The notes under the pieces: generated by a model | Told to the model about the DNA's origin: nothing | The model's database searches: none | What the model saw: the letters and a program-made list of their open reading frames with translations, nothing else | Source: CAZDDB01 sp963843285 | GTDB lineage: Bacteria; Acidobacteriota; HRBIN11; JAKEFK01 | Length of the DNA: 64,000 bases | Assembly (NCBI GenBank): GCA_963843285.1 | Contig: CAWJJO010000005.1 | Coordinates: 124,001 to 188,000 of the forward strand | Direction: 5' to 3' | Position numbers and translations under genes: made by a program | In this document: piece by piece, positions 43,270 to 51,353 of the stretch | How the letters are laid out: each line of letters begins with the position of its first letter | Position numbering within the stretch: the first letter of the stretch is position 1

Positions 43270-43626
43270 ATGAAGAATATTACATACAAAAACGGCAACG
43301 CTCTTGATCTGGATGCGTTGCTCGAGCTGTATCGTGATTCGACGTTAGGAGAGCGTCGTCCGGTGGAGGATCGCGGGCGAATGATCCATCACAGACTTCG
43401 TGTACGTAACGTATCTTGCCGATTTGCAGTCAGACGCGCTTACCAGCGCGGCGGAATCGGCAAGGAACTGATTCGCAGAACGCAGGATGCGGCGCCGAAA
43501 GCCATGCTGCTGCTGCTCGCGGCACCTGCTGCTGAAAAATACTATCCGCACATCGGATTCACCATTTTCCGCAGGCCTGGTTACTGCGGTCCGGAGAAGA
43601 AGTGGTGCAATAAGCGAAACGGGTGA
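43270..43626 (+). pseudogene. Degraded GNAT N-acetyltransferase
   Basis: The open frame encodes 118 residues, shorter than the usual 135-140. The start (MKNITYKNGNALDLDALLEL) and the acetyl-CoA loop (RRAYQRGGIGKELIRRTQDA) fit a GNAT enzyme. The segment between them is wrong: the codons for TDFVYVTYLADL, a normal GNAT strand, are present at 43390-43424 but in another frame. A deletion of roughly 60 bases after RMI and a 1-base deletion (TTGGCA to TTGCA) near 43424 restore the frame artificially. The product is unlikely to be active. Confidence 0.65.
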
Positions 43627-43632
43627 GAGACT

Positions 43633-43663
43633 GGAAGAGGCAGACTTCCGGCCCGCCTCTTCC
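43633..43663. terminator. Bidirectional hairpin between convergent genes
   Basis: GGAAGAGGC (43633-43641) pairs perfectly with GCCTCTTCC (43655-43663), loop of 13. It lies between the GNAT remnant and the OmpA lipoprotein gene. There is no clear U tract, so termination strength is uncertain. Confidence 0.4.
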
Positions 43664-43682
43664 GCTTCGAGATGAAAGTTTT

Positions 43683-44285
43683 TTATGCCAGGACCTGGAT
43701 CACTACCCTGCGGTTCTTGCTGCGTCCGGTTTTTGAAGTATTTTCGGCAACCGGTCGCTCTTCACCGTAGCTGATCGTGGAAATGCGATGTAGTGGAATT
43801 CCATTTTCGGAAAGATAGCGCCGGACTGTTTCCGCGCGCTCTAAACCAAGTTTGTAGTTGTATTGTGTTGGACCTACGGAATCGGTAAATCCCTGAATCT
43901 CGATGAATACATTCTCGTTTTGTGTTTTCAACTGCGTGACGAGATTGTCCAGAATCTCACGCATTTCAGGGCTGACTTCTGCCTTATTAAAGGGGAATTT
44001 TACACTATCGTCTGCCAGCTTGATTTCGTAGAGCAGTTTTCCCTGCGCCAGTTTTTCAGCGCTTTGAGCTCTCTCCAGCGCCTCTTTCGATTCCGTAGAC
44101 AAGTCTGTAAGTTGGGAATCGTGCTCCTTCAACCGTGTTTGACTTTCTTCCACTGATGTTCCCATGGAAGCAAGCTCCTGGTCGATTCGTGTTACTTCTC
44201 TCTTTACACTCTTCTTCGTCGCGCACGCGGGCGATAACACTGCGACGGTCAAACAAACAAGAAGAATCAGAATCCGTTGTGACAT
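43683..44285 (-). CDS. OmpA-family peptidoglycan-associated lipoprotein
   Basis: 200 residues. The signal peptide ends in a lipobox LSPAC, so C21 should be lipidated. Residues about 25-85 form a coiled coil with an SNARE-like heptad pattern (LASMGTSVEESQTRLKEH). The OmpA domain follows (about 95-200), with NKAEVSPEMREILDNL, GFTDSVGPTQYNYKLGLERAETVRRYL and GRSKNRRVVIQV. It tethers the outer membrane to peptidoglycan in the manner of Pal. GGAGGTTG precedes the ATG. Confidence 0.9.
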   Translation of the reverse strand: MSQRILILLVCLTVAVLSPACATKKSVKREVTRIDQELASMGTSVEESQTRLKEHDSQLTDLSTESKEALERAQSAEKLAQGKLLYEIKLADDSVKFPFNKAEVSPEMREILDNLVTQLKTQNENVFIEIQGFTDSVGPTQYNYKLGLERAETVRRYLSENGIPLHRISTISYGEERPVAENTSKTGRSKNRRVVIQVLA

Positions 44286-44504
44286 GACAACCTCCTAAAA
44301 TTGCGTGGATCGTTCGCCATATATTTATCAATGAACCGTGGGTCCTTCCATAGCAGATTTGAGTTTCGCTTGTCACGTATTGAAACCCGTCGTTGTAGCA
44401 AAACGCGCGACATTGAGAATCATGCAGACTTGAAGCCTGTGATATGCATGCCCCCGGTTATCCGAAGTGGGCGCGAGTGTTCTTCATGCGACTGGAAGAT
44501 CTAT

Positions 44505-46691
44505 TCAACGTTCAAACGCATAGGCGAACTTGAAAAAGAAGTGGGAACCGTTCTGCTGATAGTTGTTTCCATTCAACAGCAGACTTTCATTGTCATAGCC
44601 GGCATAGAATGCAGTTTGCCAGTTCAGTTTGTATCCGAAGAGAATCGAACCGTTCAAGTTGCCTTCATCTGCATCAATGGGCCTGCTGTACAGTTTCACG
44701 TTTCGATGGATTCTTTCATACTGCCCGATCACGCGTAGAAACATCCGTGGACTGAAGTTGTGCGTAACCTTGAGCTGCGCGACATCCGCCGTAAAGAGAC
44801 GCGAGCTCTCAATATCCAACACCTGCCGTTCGGCCACTACTTCCGTGTTCAGATGAATGCCGGGTCTCAGTGTTGCAGTCACACCCAGACTTCTTCCGGT
44901 TCCGACTCTCTCATTCACGACGTCCACTTGCTCGCCAAGGTTCCCCTTGAAATCCAGAGAAGAAAGGAACCGTGTGGGCTGGAATTGCAGAGCGAACGCG
45001 ACAAAACTGTACTCGTTGAGCTTTGTTGCCGTCCGCACCTGTTCCTGAATGTGGTATTCAAAGTTCATGGTCGAATTCCATTTCCCGCGCAAAAGAAGAG
45101 AAGGAAATGTAGAACGTGACACCGGACGGTCGCCGATTTCAACCGAGGAATCCCAGGTGAAGCCCGGCTGAATGAAACGCAGCCAGTTTTCAGGATAAAA
45201 CTGGTAACCTGTGCTCGCTGCTTTTCGTTCGATCCCCACTTGCGGGATGAAGCCGTTGTCCGCGCGAAAGTCGTGACCAAGCCTCTGATACCAGAGCTGC
45301 AGGAACTTCGTCGAAGTGCTGTACTGCCAGTTTAGAGACAATGCCGAATCGTTCGTTGCATCCTGATCGGAGGTTTTTGTGTTGCTGGCAAGCCATTGCG
45401 CGGTGAATTGATTCGAGGCGTTCGGTCTCCACTGCAGATCGGGACCGATAAGTCTGTTAAAACCGGTGTCGCTTTCTCGATCAGTAAGGACAAAGCCCGC
45501 GAGTGTGTTTCCCAGCAGATATCGCATTCTCCCGATCGCTGCAATCGAATGTCCTATTTGCGGTGCAAGATCAGAAAAAACCGGACCGGGAATAATCTGA
45601 CTGCCACCGCCTTCGTCCTCCGTTAGAAGAAACGTATAGGCGGCGTTTCCAGCCTCACCGGTTGTGCGCGCCCCCCATGCCGGCGAAGTAATCGTACGGG
45701 TGTAAACCGCCTGCAACGGTGTAAGCAGGAGATCCGCGCGTTCCAGAAAGAAGCTTCGCTTTTCCGGATAAAACAGCGCAAAGCGATTGTTTACAGCGAT
45801 CTGCGGAACATCTGCTTCGACCTGCGCAAAGTCGGGATTGAGCGTGGCATCCAGAGTCAGATTGTTTACTGGGATCCACTTCACATCCAATCCTCCATTC
45901 AAGTCATAGGAAGATTCACCGGAGGAAGCGCGAAGCGATTCATTCAGAGCTGTAGCAAACGGAACAAGCAGGAGATAACGCGACTTCGGCAAATCCGTAA
46001 TGTCGGTCAGCTTGATGTCATAGCAAAGCCAGCAGTTCGCGCCGCGCGGAATCGGGAGGGAGGTCATCTGGCGGCGGAACTGGCGGGGATAATTCCGGTA
46101 GAAGGTAATTCCCCACTGCTGAACCGGCTTCTGGCCATAGCGCAGCGTGGAGAGTGGAATCCGGAATTCCGCGGTCCAGCCGTCCTCCACAATTTTCGCA
46201 TCGGTTTCAAACGAGAAATCGGGCGAAAAATCATCTAATCCCGTTGCTTCACTGAAGATCGCGTCTGCGGGAATGCCGCGCGGATTCACGCGAAAGATGA
46301 AAGAAGATTTTTCATCATCTTTTGTATCAAGATCGAATTGTACAAAATCCTGATCTCTCAAAACCGAGTCCCGATCGGAAAACGCAGCTCGGATTTCCTC
46401 CGGATGCGGATCGAAACAATGTACCGCGGCATACAGATATTGGGAGTCGTATCCCAGGTAACCTGTGGTACGAACCACGGGTACGGTATTGTCTCCGGGG
46501 GAAATTTCAAAGAACTCTTCGATGCGCAATGCATGCTTCCAGATGGGATCGGATAGATCGCCATCCACTACAACGGGCCCATCCAGTTTTGGAAGAACGT
46601 AATCGCGGTGTGACCCGGAAGCCTGCGACAAACCGCGAAGAAGCAAAAGCAACACTGTTGCGAAAACTAAGTACCCGCCTGAAGCTTTCAT
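44505..46691 (-). CDS. DUF5916 outer-membrane protein with CBM9-like N-terminal domain
   Basis: 728 residues. The signal peptide (about 1-25) is followed by a carbohydrate-binding-module-9-like beta-sandwich (about 28-215; VDGDLSDPIWKHA, DSQYLYAAVHCFD). A long DUF5916 region with barrel-type strands ends at FFFKFAYAFER. The family is common in Bacteroidota and Acidobacteriota and is often linked with proteases or polysaccharide breakdown. Its exact role is unknown. The Shine-Dalgarno GGAGG runs directly into an operator-like GTTATAC shared with the divergent CGNR regulator promoter. Confidence 0.88.
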   Translation of the reverse strand: MKASGGYLVFATVLLLLLRGLSQASGSHRDYVLPKLDGPVVVDGDLSDPIWKHALRIEEFFEISPGDNTVPVVRTTGYLGYDSQYLYAAVHCFDPHPEEIRAAFSDRDSVLRDQDFVQFDLDTKDDEKSSFIFRVNPRGIPADAIFSEATGLDDFSPDFSFETDAKIVEDGWTAEFRIPLSTLRYGQKPVQQWGITFYRNYPRQFRRQMTSLPIPRGANCWLCYDIKLTDITDLPKSRYLLLVPFATALNESLRASSGESSYDLNGGLDVKWIPVNNLTLDATLNPDFAQVEADVPQIAVNNRFALFYPEKRSFFLERADLLLTPLQAVYTRTITSPAWGARTTGEAGNAAYTFLLTEDEGGGSQIIPGPVFSDLAPQIGHSIAAIGRMRYLLGNTLAGFVLTDRESDTGFNRLIGPDLQWRPNASNQFTAQWLASNTKTSDQDATNDSALSLNWQYSTSTKFLQLWYQRLGHDFRADNGFIPQVGIERKAASTGYQFYPENWLRFIQPGFTWDSSVEIGDRPVSRSTFPSLLLRGKWNSTMNFEYHIQEQVRTATKLNEYSFVAFALQFQPTRFLSSLDFKGNLGEQVDVVNERVGTGRSLGVTATLRPGIHLNTEVVAERQVLDIESSRLFTADVAQLKVTHNFSPRMFLRVIGQYERIHRNVKLYSRPIDADEGNLNGSILFGYKLNWQTAFYAGYDNESLLLNGNNYQQNGSHFFFKFAYAFER

Positions 46692-46694
46692 TGT

Positions 46695-46775
46695 GTATAA
46701 CCTCCAAAAATCATTTTATCAGTTATACGGTACTTGAAAAATAATAACCTGTCAATACCTTTTATGGGTTATAAT
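46695..46775. promoter_or_regulatory. Divergent promoter region with GTATAAC-type sites
   Basis: Sites related to GGTTATAC lie at 46695-46702 (GTATAACC), 46722-46728 (GTTATAC) and 46744-46750 (TAACCTG end). TATAAT at 46770-46775 ends 6 bases before the ATG of the CGNR regulator. TTGACA on the minus strand (46755-46750) can serve the DUF5916 gene. The same motifs recur at 47489-47545. Confidence 0.55.
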
Positions 46776-46781
46776 ACGATT

Positions 46782-47453
46782 ATGGAAAAAACAATTCGGA
46801 GAGGCGGGCTACAAACACCGGAAGGATATTTGTTTGAGCGAACGGGTGGCGACCTTTCGCTGGATTTCGTGAACACAGTGGACACCAGGCCCACGGAGCC
46901 ACGGGAGCTGTTACCCACATTCAAAGAGCTCTTTTCGTGGGCGCGCCAGGCAGGGATCCTTTCCCGCCCGCAGGAAGCACAGTTGATGAAAATGGCGGGG
47001 CGTAATCCGAAGGGAGCGGAAAACGCGCGCAAACTCGCACTCACATTGCGCGAGTGTCTTTTTCAGATCGGCAAACGCATCGCTGACGGAGAGGATGTTC
47101 CCTCCGATCTGATGACGGAGTGGAATGGATTCGTCCACCGTTCGATGAACCACTATGAACTCCAACACGATAAGGAAGGTCTCTCCTGGCATCTCCGGTT
47201 CAATGATCTGGACTTTGATTCCATTCTCTGGCCGGTCGTTCATTCCGCTGTGAAACTCCTCACCAGCCCCAACGCGGCACGGATCCGGCGATGCGCCGCG
47301 GATTACTGCGACTGGCTCTTCGTAGATTCGAGCAAGCGAGGAAACCGCCGTTGGTGCGACATGACCATCTGCGGAAACCGCGCCAAGGCTCAGCGCTTCT
47401 ATTCCCGGAACAAGGCGCTCCGAAAACCGAAAGCTGCTACGGTCCCATCCTGA
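46782..47453 (+). CDS. CGNR zinc-finger/ABATE-domain transcriptional regulator
   Basis: 223 residues from the ATG at 46782; the frame is open to 46734, but the TATAAT lies in that extension. An N-terminal ABATE domain (about 10-150; GGDLSLDFVNTVDTR, TFKELFSWARQAGIL) is followed by a CGNR zinc finger (RRCAADYCDWLFVDSSKRG and WCDMTICGNRAKAQRFY) that binds DNA. The ABATE part is the presumed ligand sensor. It is transcribed divergently from the DUF5916 gene. Repeated GTATAAC/GTTATAC elements in three promoters here make local regulation likely. Confidence 0.85.
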   Translation: MEKTIRRGGLQTPEGYLFERTGGDLSLDFVNTVDTRPTEPRELLPTFKELFSWARQAGILSRPQEAQLMKMAGRNPKGAENARKLALTLRECLFQIGKRIADGEDVPSDLMTEWNGFVHRSMNHYELQHDKEGLSWHLRFNDLDFDSILWPVVHSAVKLLTSPNAARIRRCAADYCDWLFVDSSKRGNRRWCDMTICGNRAKAQRFYSRNKALRKPKAATVPS

Positions 47454-47483
47454 GCTCCCTCCCATATAACTGTTGATTGGCTG

Positions 47484-47545
47484 TTGACAGGTTATCCTAC
47501 GTTTGCTATAGGTATAACCTATGAAACATATTTCAACAGTTATAC
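47484..47545 (+). promoter_or_regulatory. Promoter and operator-like palindromes before the secreted protein gene
   Basis: TTGACA (47484-47489), a 17-base spacer and TATAGG (47507-47512). Overlapping it are AGGTTATCCT (47489-47498) and the palindrome ATAGGTATAACCTAT (47508-47522). A further GTTATAC lies at 47539-47545. These resemble the sites upstream of the CGNR regulator and the DUF5916 gene. Confidence 0.6.
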
Positions 47546-47564
47546 ACAAAGGAGGAGAACAATC

Positions 47565-48233
47565 ATGAAGTATCTCTGGATCGTGTGGATCGTGCTCTTT
47601 GCAAGTGCGCCGATTGTTTCAGCGGCCACCCCATTGGAACAACTCAAGTCACAGGCCGGCAAGTGGGAAGGAACAGGAGATCAGGGAATCGCGGTGAATG
47701 TCGAATATAGACTAATTTCCGGCGGCACCGCGGTCCTGGAAACAATGAACGCTCAAGGCAAAGAGGATATGGTCACTGTTTACTATGTGGATCGCGGTAC
47801 TCTGATGGCTACCCATTTTTGCGCTGCAGACAATCATCCGAGGTTGAAAGCGATCGATCGGGACCCGAAGAGAATTGTCCTCGAGTTTTTGGATGCTACA
47901 AATATCATCTCCCCCGAGACAGATCACATCACCAGGCTGGCATTGAATTTGACCGAGCCGGATCACATCACACAGGAATGGACCCACAGGGTAGGCGGCA
48001 AAGAGACGACATCCGTTTTCCAACTTTCCCGTGAACTGGAGATCAGTTGGGAACGGGATTACGATTGTACGATGCACCCACTCCAAGCTCGAACCGGCGC
48101 AAATATGGAAATCGTCAGAGCTGCACTATTCAGACGTCAGGAAAGCGATGACTGCAGACCCTTTGGCCCAAAAAGAAAATATGCAGAGGGTGAAAGAAAA
48201 AGCTGTACCTGTTATAAATGCGATTGTAAATGA
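47565..48233 (+). CDS. Secreted protein of unknown function (DUF1579-like beta-barrel)
   Basis: 222 residues from the ATG at 47565, preceded by AGGAGG. A signal peptide (about 1-20) is followed by a beta-rich domain (LEQLKSQAGKWEGTGDQ, VNVEYRLISGGTAVLETMN, THFCAADNHPRLKA) resembling the DUF1579/lipocalin-like proteins. After FQLSRELE the sequence becomes Cys- and Arg-rich with DYDCTMHP. That recalls the YxCPMHP start of heavy-metal-binding domains, but the second CxxCGM half is absent. The tail may therefore be frameshifted. Repeat D follows at once. Confidence 0.65.
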   Translation: MKYLWIVWIVLFASAPIVSAATPLEQLKSQAGKWEGTGDQGIAVNVEYRLISGGTAVLETMNAQGKEDMVTVYYVDRGTLMATHFCAADNHPRLKAIDRDPKRIVLEFLDATNIISPETDHITRLALNLTEPDHITQEWTHRVGGKETTSVFQLSRELEISWERDYDCTMHPLQARTGANMEIVRAALFRRQESDDCRPFGPKRKYAEGERKSCTCYKCDCK

Positions 48234-48238
48234 TGTGG

Positions 48239-48312
48239 TAGGGGCGACCCTTGTGGTCGCCCGCTCCGATGAGTAACCGCTTTCCTGAGGGCGACCACAA
48301 GGGTCGCCCCTA
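48239..48312. repeat. Palindromic intergenic repeat, family D (copy 1)
   Basis: TAGGGGCGACCCTTGTGGTC at the left end is mirrored by GACCACAAGGGTCGCCCCTA at the right end, giving a near-perfect hairpin with about 34 bases between the arms. It lies between the convergent ends of two genes. Confidence 0.85.
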
Positions 48313-49647
48313 CTACTGCTTTGCCAGCTCCACGCGGCGATTCTGCGCGCGTCCCTGTTCGGTATCGTTTTTCGCAATCGGTTTCGTATCGCCGAAACCC
48401 TCGGTCGTCAGTCTTGCTGCATCGACCTTGAAGTTTGAAACCAGGTACGTCTTTACGCTTTCTGCGCGCTGTTTCGAGAGATCGAGATTATACGCAGGTT
48501 TTCCGACATTATCGGTATGGCCCTGAATTCGAAGTTTTAAATCTGCTTGTTTTTGGAGTAAGGATCCAACCTCTTTCAATACCGGTTCCGATTCCGGTTT
48601 GATGGTGGCCTGATTGAAGTCAAATTGAATACCGTACAAAGTCACTTTGCCGGTTTCTGCAATCGCCTTTCCCATGGCTTCCGAAGTGAGGGAGCCGGAA
48701 ACGCGAAAGGTGACCGAAGTAATTTCAATGCCATCTGAGTCCGAGCTATTCATTCTAAAATCGTAAGAGCCCGATTCAGGAGGGGCCACGAAATGAAGAG
48801 TCCCGGATGCTTTCTTCTCCAGATAACTCCACTGAATGTCATGCTGGTCATTTGTTGCTTCTTTCCCGTGCGGAATATTTGAAGGGATCATCCCGACCCA
48901 TGCAGTCCGCGGAAGCTCCGGCGGGGCAGTAAAATCCAGTTCGATTTGCTCGCCCGGGGCAAACACTTCCTTCTGTAATTTCAGCGTGCCTTCCAGTTTG
49001 ACTTCTCCCACTCGAAACGTGATTGAAGCCAGTTCTTTACCGCCGGAATCGTTCAATCGAAAATCGTAACTGCCGGCTTTATCCGGAGCTTGAAATCGGA
49101 ACGAACTTGCAGGTTTCTGTCCGAGATACTGGTAGGAGACATCGTGTTGATCGTTTACACTTTCGTTTCCGTGCGGGATCTCCGATGGTATGATTCCAAT
49201 CCATGCCTGTGGCGGCAATGGAGCAGCAATCGAAAACTCCAGGTCAATGTCATCTCCCGGATTAAAACTGTTCTTTTTTAACTTCATCGAAACTTTGTAA
49301 TCGACAGGCGTCACTTCGATCGTCACCGAAGTCCACTCCACTCCATCGCCGCTCCATCGCAAATCGTAGGAGCCAGGTTTCATCGGAGCTGTCAGGGTCA
49401 CCGTGCCGCTGGCATCGGGCGTATATGAATATGCGACATCGTGGGCATCATTCTCCCCTTCTTTCCCATGTGGAATATTTGAGGGAATAATGCCGATCCA
49501 CGCGCTTGGTTTCGCGGGACCGCCAAGGGAGTATTGGACTTCGAAGCTTTCACCCGGGATAAATTTCGTTTTGCTTACACTGATTTTGGGCTGAGAAAAT
49601 GCAAGCGCGGGAATCAGAACCAGAACTGCAAATAGAATGCATTTCAT
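48313..49647 (-). CDS. OmpA-family protein with three Ig-like IPSxIPHG repeats
   Basis: 444 residues from the ATG at 49647, which has GAGGGAGG just upstream; an earlier in-frame ATG at 49662 includes that ribosome site. After a signal peptide (1-18) come three beta-sandwich repeats of about 100 residues (20-112, 117-213, 217-316). Each contains AW(I/V)G(I/M)IPSxIPHGxE followed by ND-x-H-D and later G-S-Y-D-(L/F)-R. A peptidoglycan-binding OmpA domain ends the protein (335-440; GHTDNVGKPAYNLDLSKQRA). No function is known for the repeats. Confidence 0.88.
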   Translation of the reverse strand: MKCILFAVLVLIPALAFSQPKISVSKTKFIPGESFEVQYSLGGPAKPSAWIGIIPSNIPHGKEGENDAHDVAYSYTPDASGTVTLTAPMKPGSYDLRWSGDGVEWTSVTIEVTPVDYKVSMKLKKNSFNPGDDIDLEFSIAAPLPPQAWIGIIPSEIPHGNESVNDQHDVSYQYLGQKPASSFRFQAPDKAGSYDFRLNDSGGKELASITFRVGEVKLEGTLKLQKEVFAPGEQIELDFTAPPELPRTAWVGMIPSNIPHGKEATNDQHDIQWSYLEKKASGTLHFVAPPESGSYDFRMNSSDSDGIEITSVTFRVSGSLTSEAMGKAIAETGKVTLYGIQFDFNQATIKPESEPVLKEVGSLLQKQADLKLRIQGHTDNVGKPAYNLDLSKQRAESVKTYLVSNFKVDAARLTTEGFGDTKPIAKNDTEQGRAQNRRVELAKQ

Positions 49648-49667
49648 GAATACCTCCCTCATATATA

Positions 49668-51134
49668 TTACGGTTGCGGACTTCCAGCACAGTTCCGGAG
49701 AAGCTGGACATAAAATCGAATCATCGCAGAATAATCCTTCACTGCGATGCGCTCGTTGATCCCGTGAACGCGGACCAGATCTTCTTTGGTGATCCGGAAC
49801 GGCGCAAAACGATATGTGTCTTCGCTGATTGCAGAATAGTGACGTGAGTCCGTAGCGCCGGTGACGAGCCCAGGGGCAACAAGCGTATCCGGGAAAATCT
49901 GCCTTACTGTCGTATGGATCATTCGGAAGGCTGTGGATCCCGCGCTGGAGACAGGAGAAGGATTCGTGGCGCGACCGTGAAAGTCTTTGATTTTCACTTC
50001 CGGATCGTCGATTGTGTTCCTGACGTGGTCCGTTACACTTTCCACGGTCTCACCGGGTTTGATGCGAAAATTTACAATCGCTTTCGCGCTCGCAGGCAGC
50101 ACATTTTCCTTCACACCGCCTTCAATCATCGTAACAGCAGTAGTGGTGCGCACGAGCGAATTTCCGGATGGTGTTTTCTGAAGTTCCGATAGAAGCACGG
50201 GGCGGAAGAGCCAGAGATTGGCCAGCGCCATCTTATTTGGCCAGGGCATTTCAGGTCCCAGAGCTTCCAGCATTTCGCCTGCAGCCCCGCTGATACCGGC
50301 CGGCAACTGATGGCTTTCCAGTTTTGTGATTGCCTGGCTCAGAATGCCGATTGTTGTATGCGGAGGCGGCGCAGACGAATGCCCGCCTTCGCTCTCTACG
50401 GACAATTCTAGTGACAGAAATCCCTTCTCCGCAATTCCAATCAGAGCAACCGGTCTGGATATTCCGGGTACGATGCCGTCGGTAATCGCGAGCCCTTCAT
50501 CCATCACGAATTCGAGCCGAATACCTTGAGCCTTCAATAATGCCGCAACTTTCACTGCGCCCTGGTCACCGGCCAGCTCTTCATCATGACCAAAAGCAAA
50601 ATACACCGTGCGTTGCGGCCTGAATCCCTGTTTACAGAGAATCTCGGCCGCTTCCAGAAGTCCGGTCACGGTTGATTTGTCATCGAGCGCGCCTCTTCCC
50701 CAGATGTATCCGTCGGCGATTGCTCCGGAAAACGGAGGGTGTGTCCAGTTCTGCGCATCCGCCGGAACAACATCCATATGCCCCATCAGCAGAACCGGCT
50801 TCAAATCCGCATTTTGTCCACGCCATGTGAGCAACAGACTATGATCTCCAACCGTTTGAGACTCGAGAGCGCCGTAAACAGTTGGAAATGTCTGCTTCAG
50901 ATATTGATGAAGCGAATCAAATTCCGAATACTCCATTTTCGCGGGATCCGGATAGGAGACAGTCCGAAACCGGAGAACATCCGCAAGATGATCTGCCGCT
51001 GCCTCTTCGTCTACCTGAATCCCGGTGACCGGTTCCGCCTGTATTTGCCGCGATGCAAGCCGCACCGTGCGAACAGCAACGATAGCCACAATCAATACGA
51101 GAACCAGCACGACCGCAAGTATTGCCTTTCTCAC
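49668..51134 (-). CDS. M20-family metallopeptidase (carboxypeptidase S type)
   Basis: 488 residues with an N-terminal membrane anchor (about 4-24). Metal ligands and motifs of the M20 family are visible: LLMGHMDVVP, ADGYIWGRGALDDKST, AFGHDEELAGDQGA and the C-terminal GATDSRHY. The lid domain lies between. Yeast carboxypeptidase S and PM20D1-type enzymes are the closest layout. They hydrolyse dipeptides or N-acyl amino acids. It is the upstream partner of the OmpA gene on the minus strand, 20 bases apart. Confidence 0.92.
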   Translation of the reverse strand: MRKAILAVVLVLVLIVAIVAVRTVRLASRQIQAEPVTGIQVDEEAAADHLADVLRFRTVSYPDPAKMEYSEFDSLHQYLKQTFPTVYGALESQTVGDHSLLLTWRGQNADLKPVLLMGHMDVVPADAQNWTHPPFSGAIADGYIWGRGALDDKSTVTGLLEAAEILCKQGFRPQRTVYFAFGHDEELAGDQGAVKVAALLKAQGIRLEFVMDEGLAITDGIVPGISRPVALIGIAEKGFLSLELSVESEGGHSSAPPPHTTIGILSQAITKLESHQLPAGISGAAGEMLEALGPEMPWPNKMALANLWLFRPVLLSELQKTPSGNSLVRTTTAVTMIEGGVKENVLPASAKAIVNFRIKPGETVESVTDHVRNTIDDPEVKIKDFHGRATNPSPVSSAGSTAFRMIHTTVRQIFPDTLVAPGLVTGATDSRHYSAISEDTYRFAPFRITKEDLVRVHGINERIAVKDYSAMIRFYVQLLRNCAGSPQP

Positions 51135-51166
51135 AAAACCAGTTTAACGGATTCCGTGAAAAGTGG

Positions 51167-51236
51167 TAGGGGCGACCCTTGTGGTCGCCCGCTTCGAAGA
51201 ATTACGATTCTGTGAATGTGAAAACAAGGGTCGCCG
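51167..51236. repeat. Palindromic intergenic repeat, family D (copy 2, decayed)
   Basis: The left arm TAGGGGCGACCCTTGTGGTC is identical to copy 1. The right arm is reduced to ACAAGGGTCGCCG. It stands between the M20 gene start and a gene remnant. Confidence 0.78.
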
Positions 51237-51252
51237 TTTGCCTTTGTGGTAA

Positions 51253-51348
51253 GCTGAAATAAATCAAGCGATCCACGTCCAATACGTCGATTCCGGAACG
51301 AACCAGATCATCAACAATTCCGTCCCCGGGCTGGAAGTGGAAAACTGA
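51253..51348 (+). pseudogene. C-terminal gene fragment
   Basis: After a TAA, a plus-strand frame of 31 codons reads protein-like to a TGA at 51346-51348: AIHVQYVDSGTNQIINNSVP followed by GLEVEN. It has no start codon. It looks like the tail of a former gene cut by repeat D. This rests only on its composition and is weak. Confidence 0.3.
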
Positions 51349-51353
51349 CGCCT

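Noticed and set aside
47565..48233. Heavy-metal-binding domain at the C terminus of the secreted protein
   Set aside because: Only the DYDCTMHP start is seen. The second CxxCGM half is missing in all three frames.
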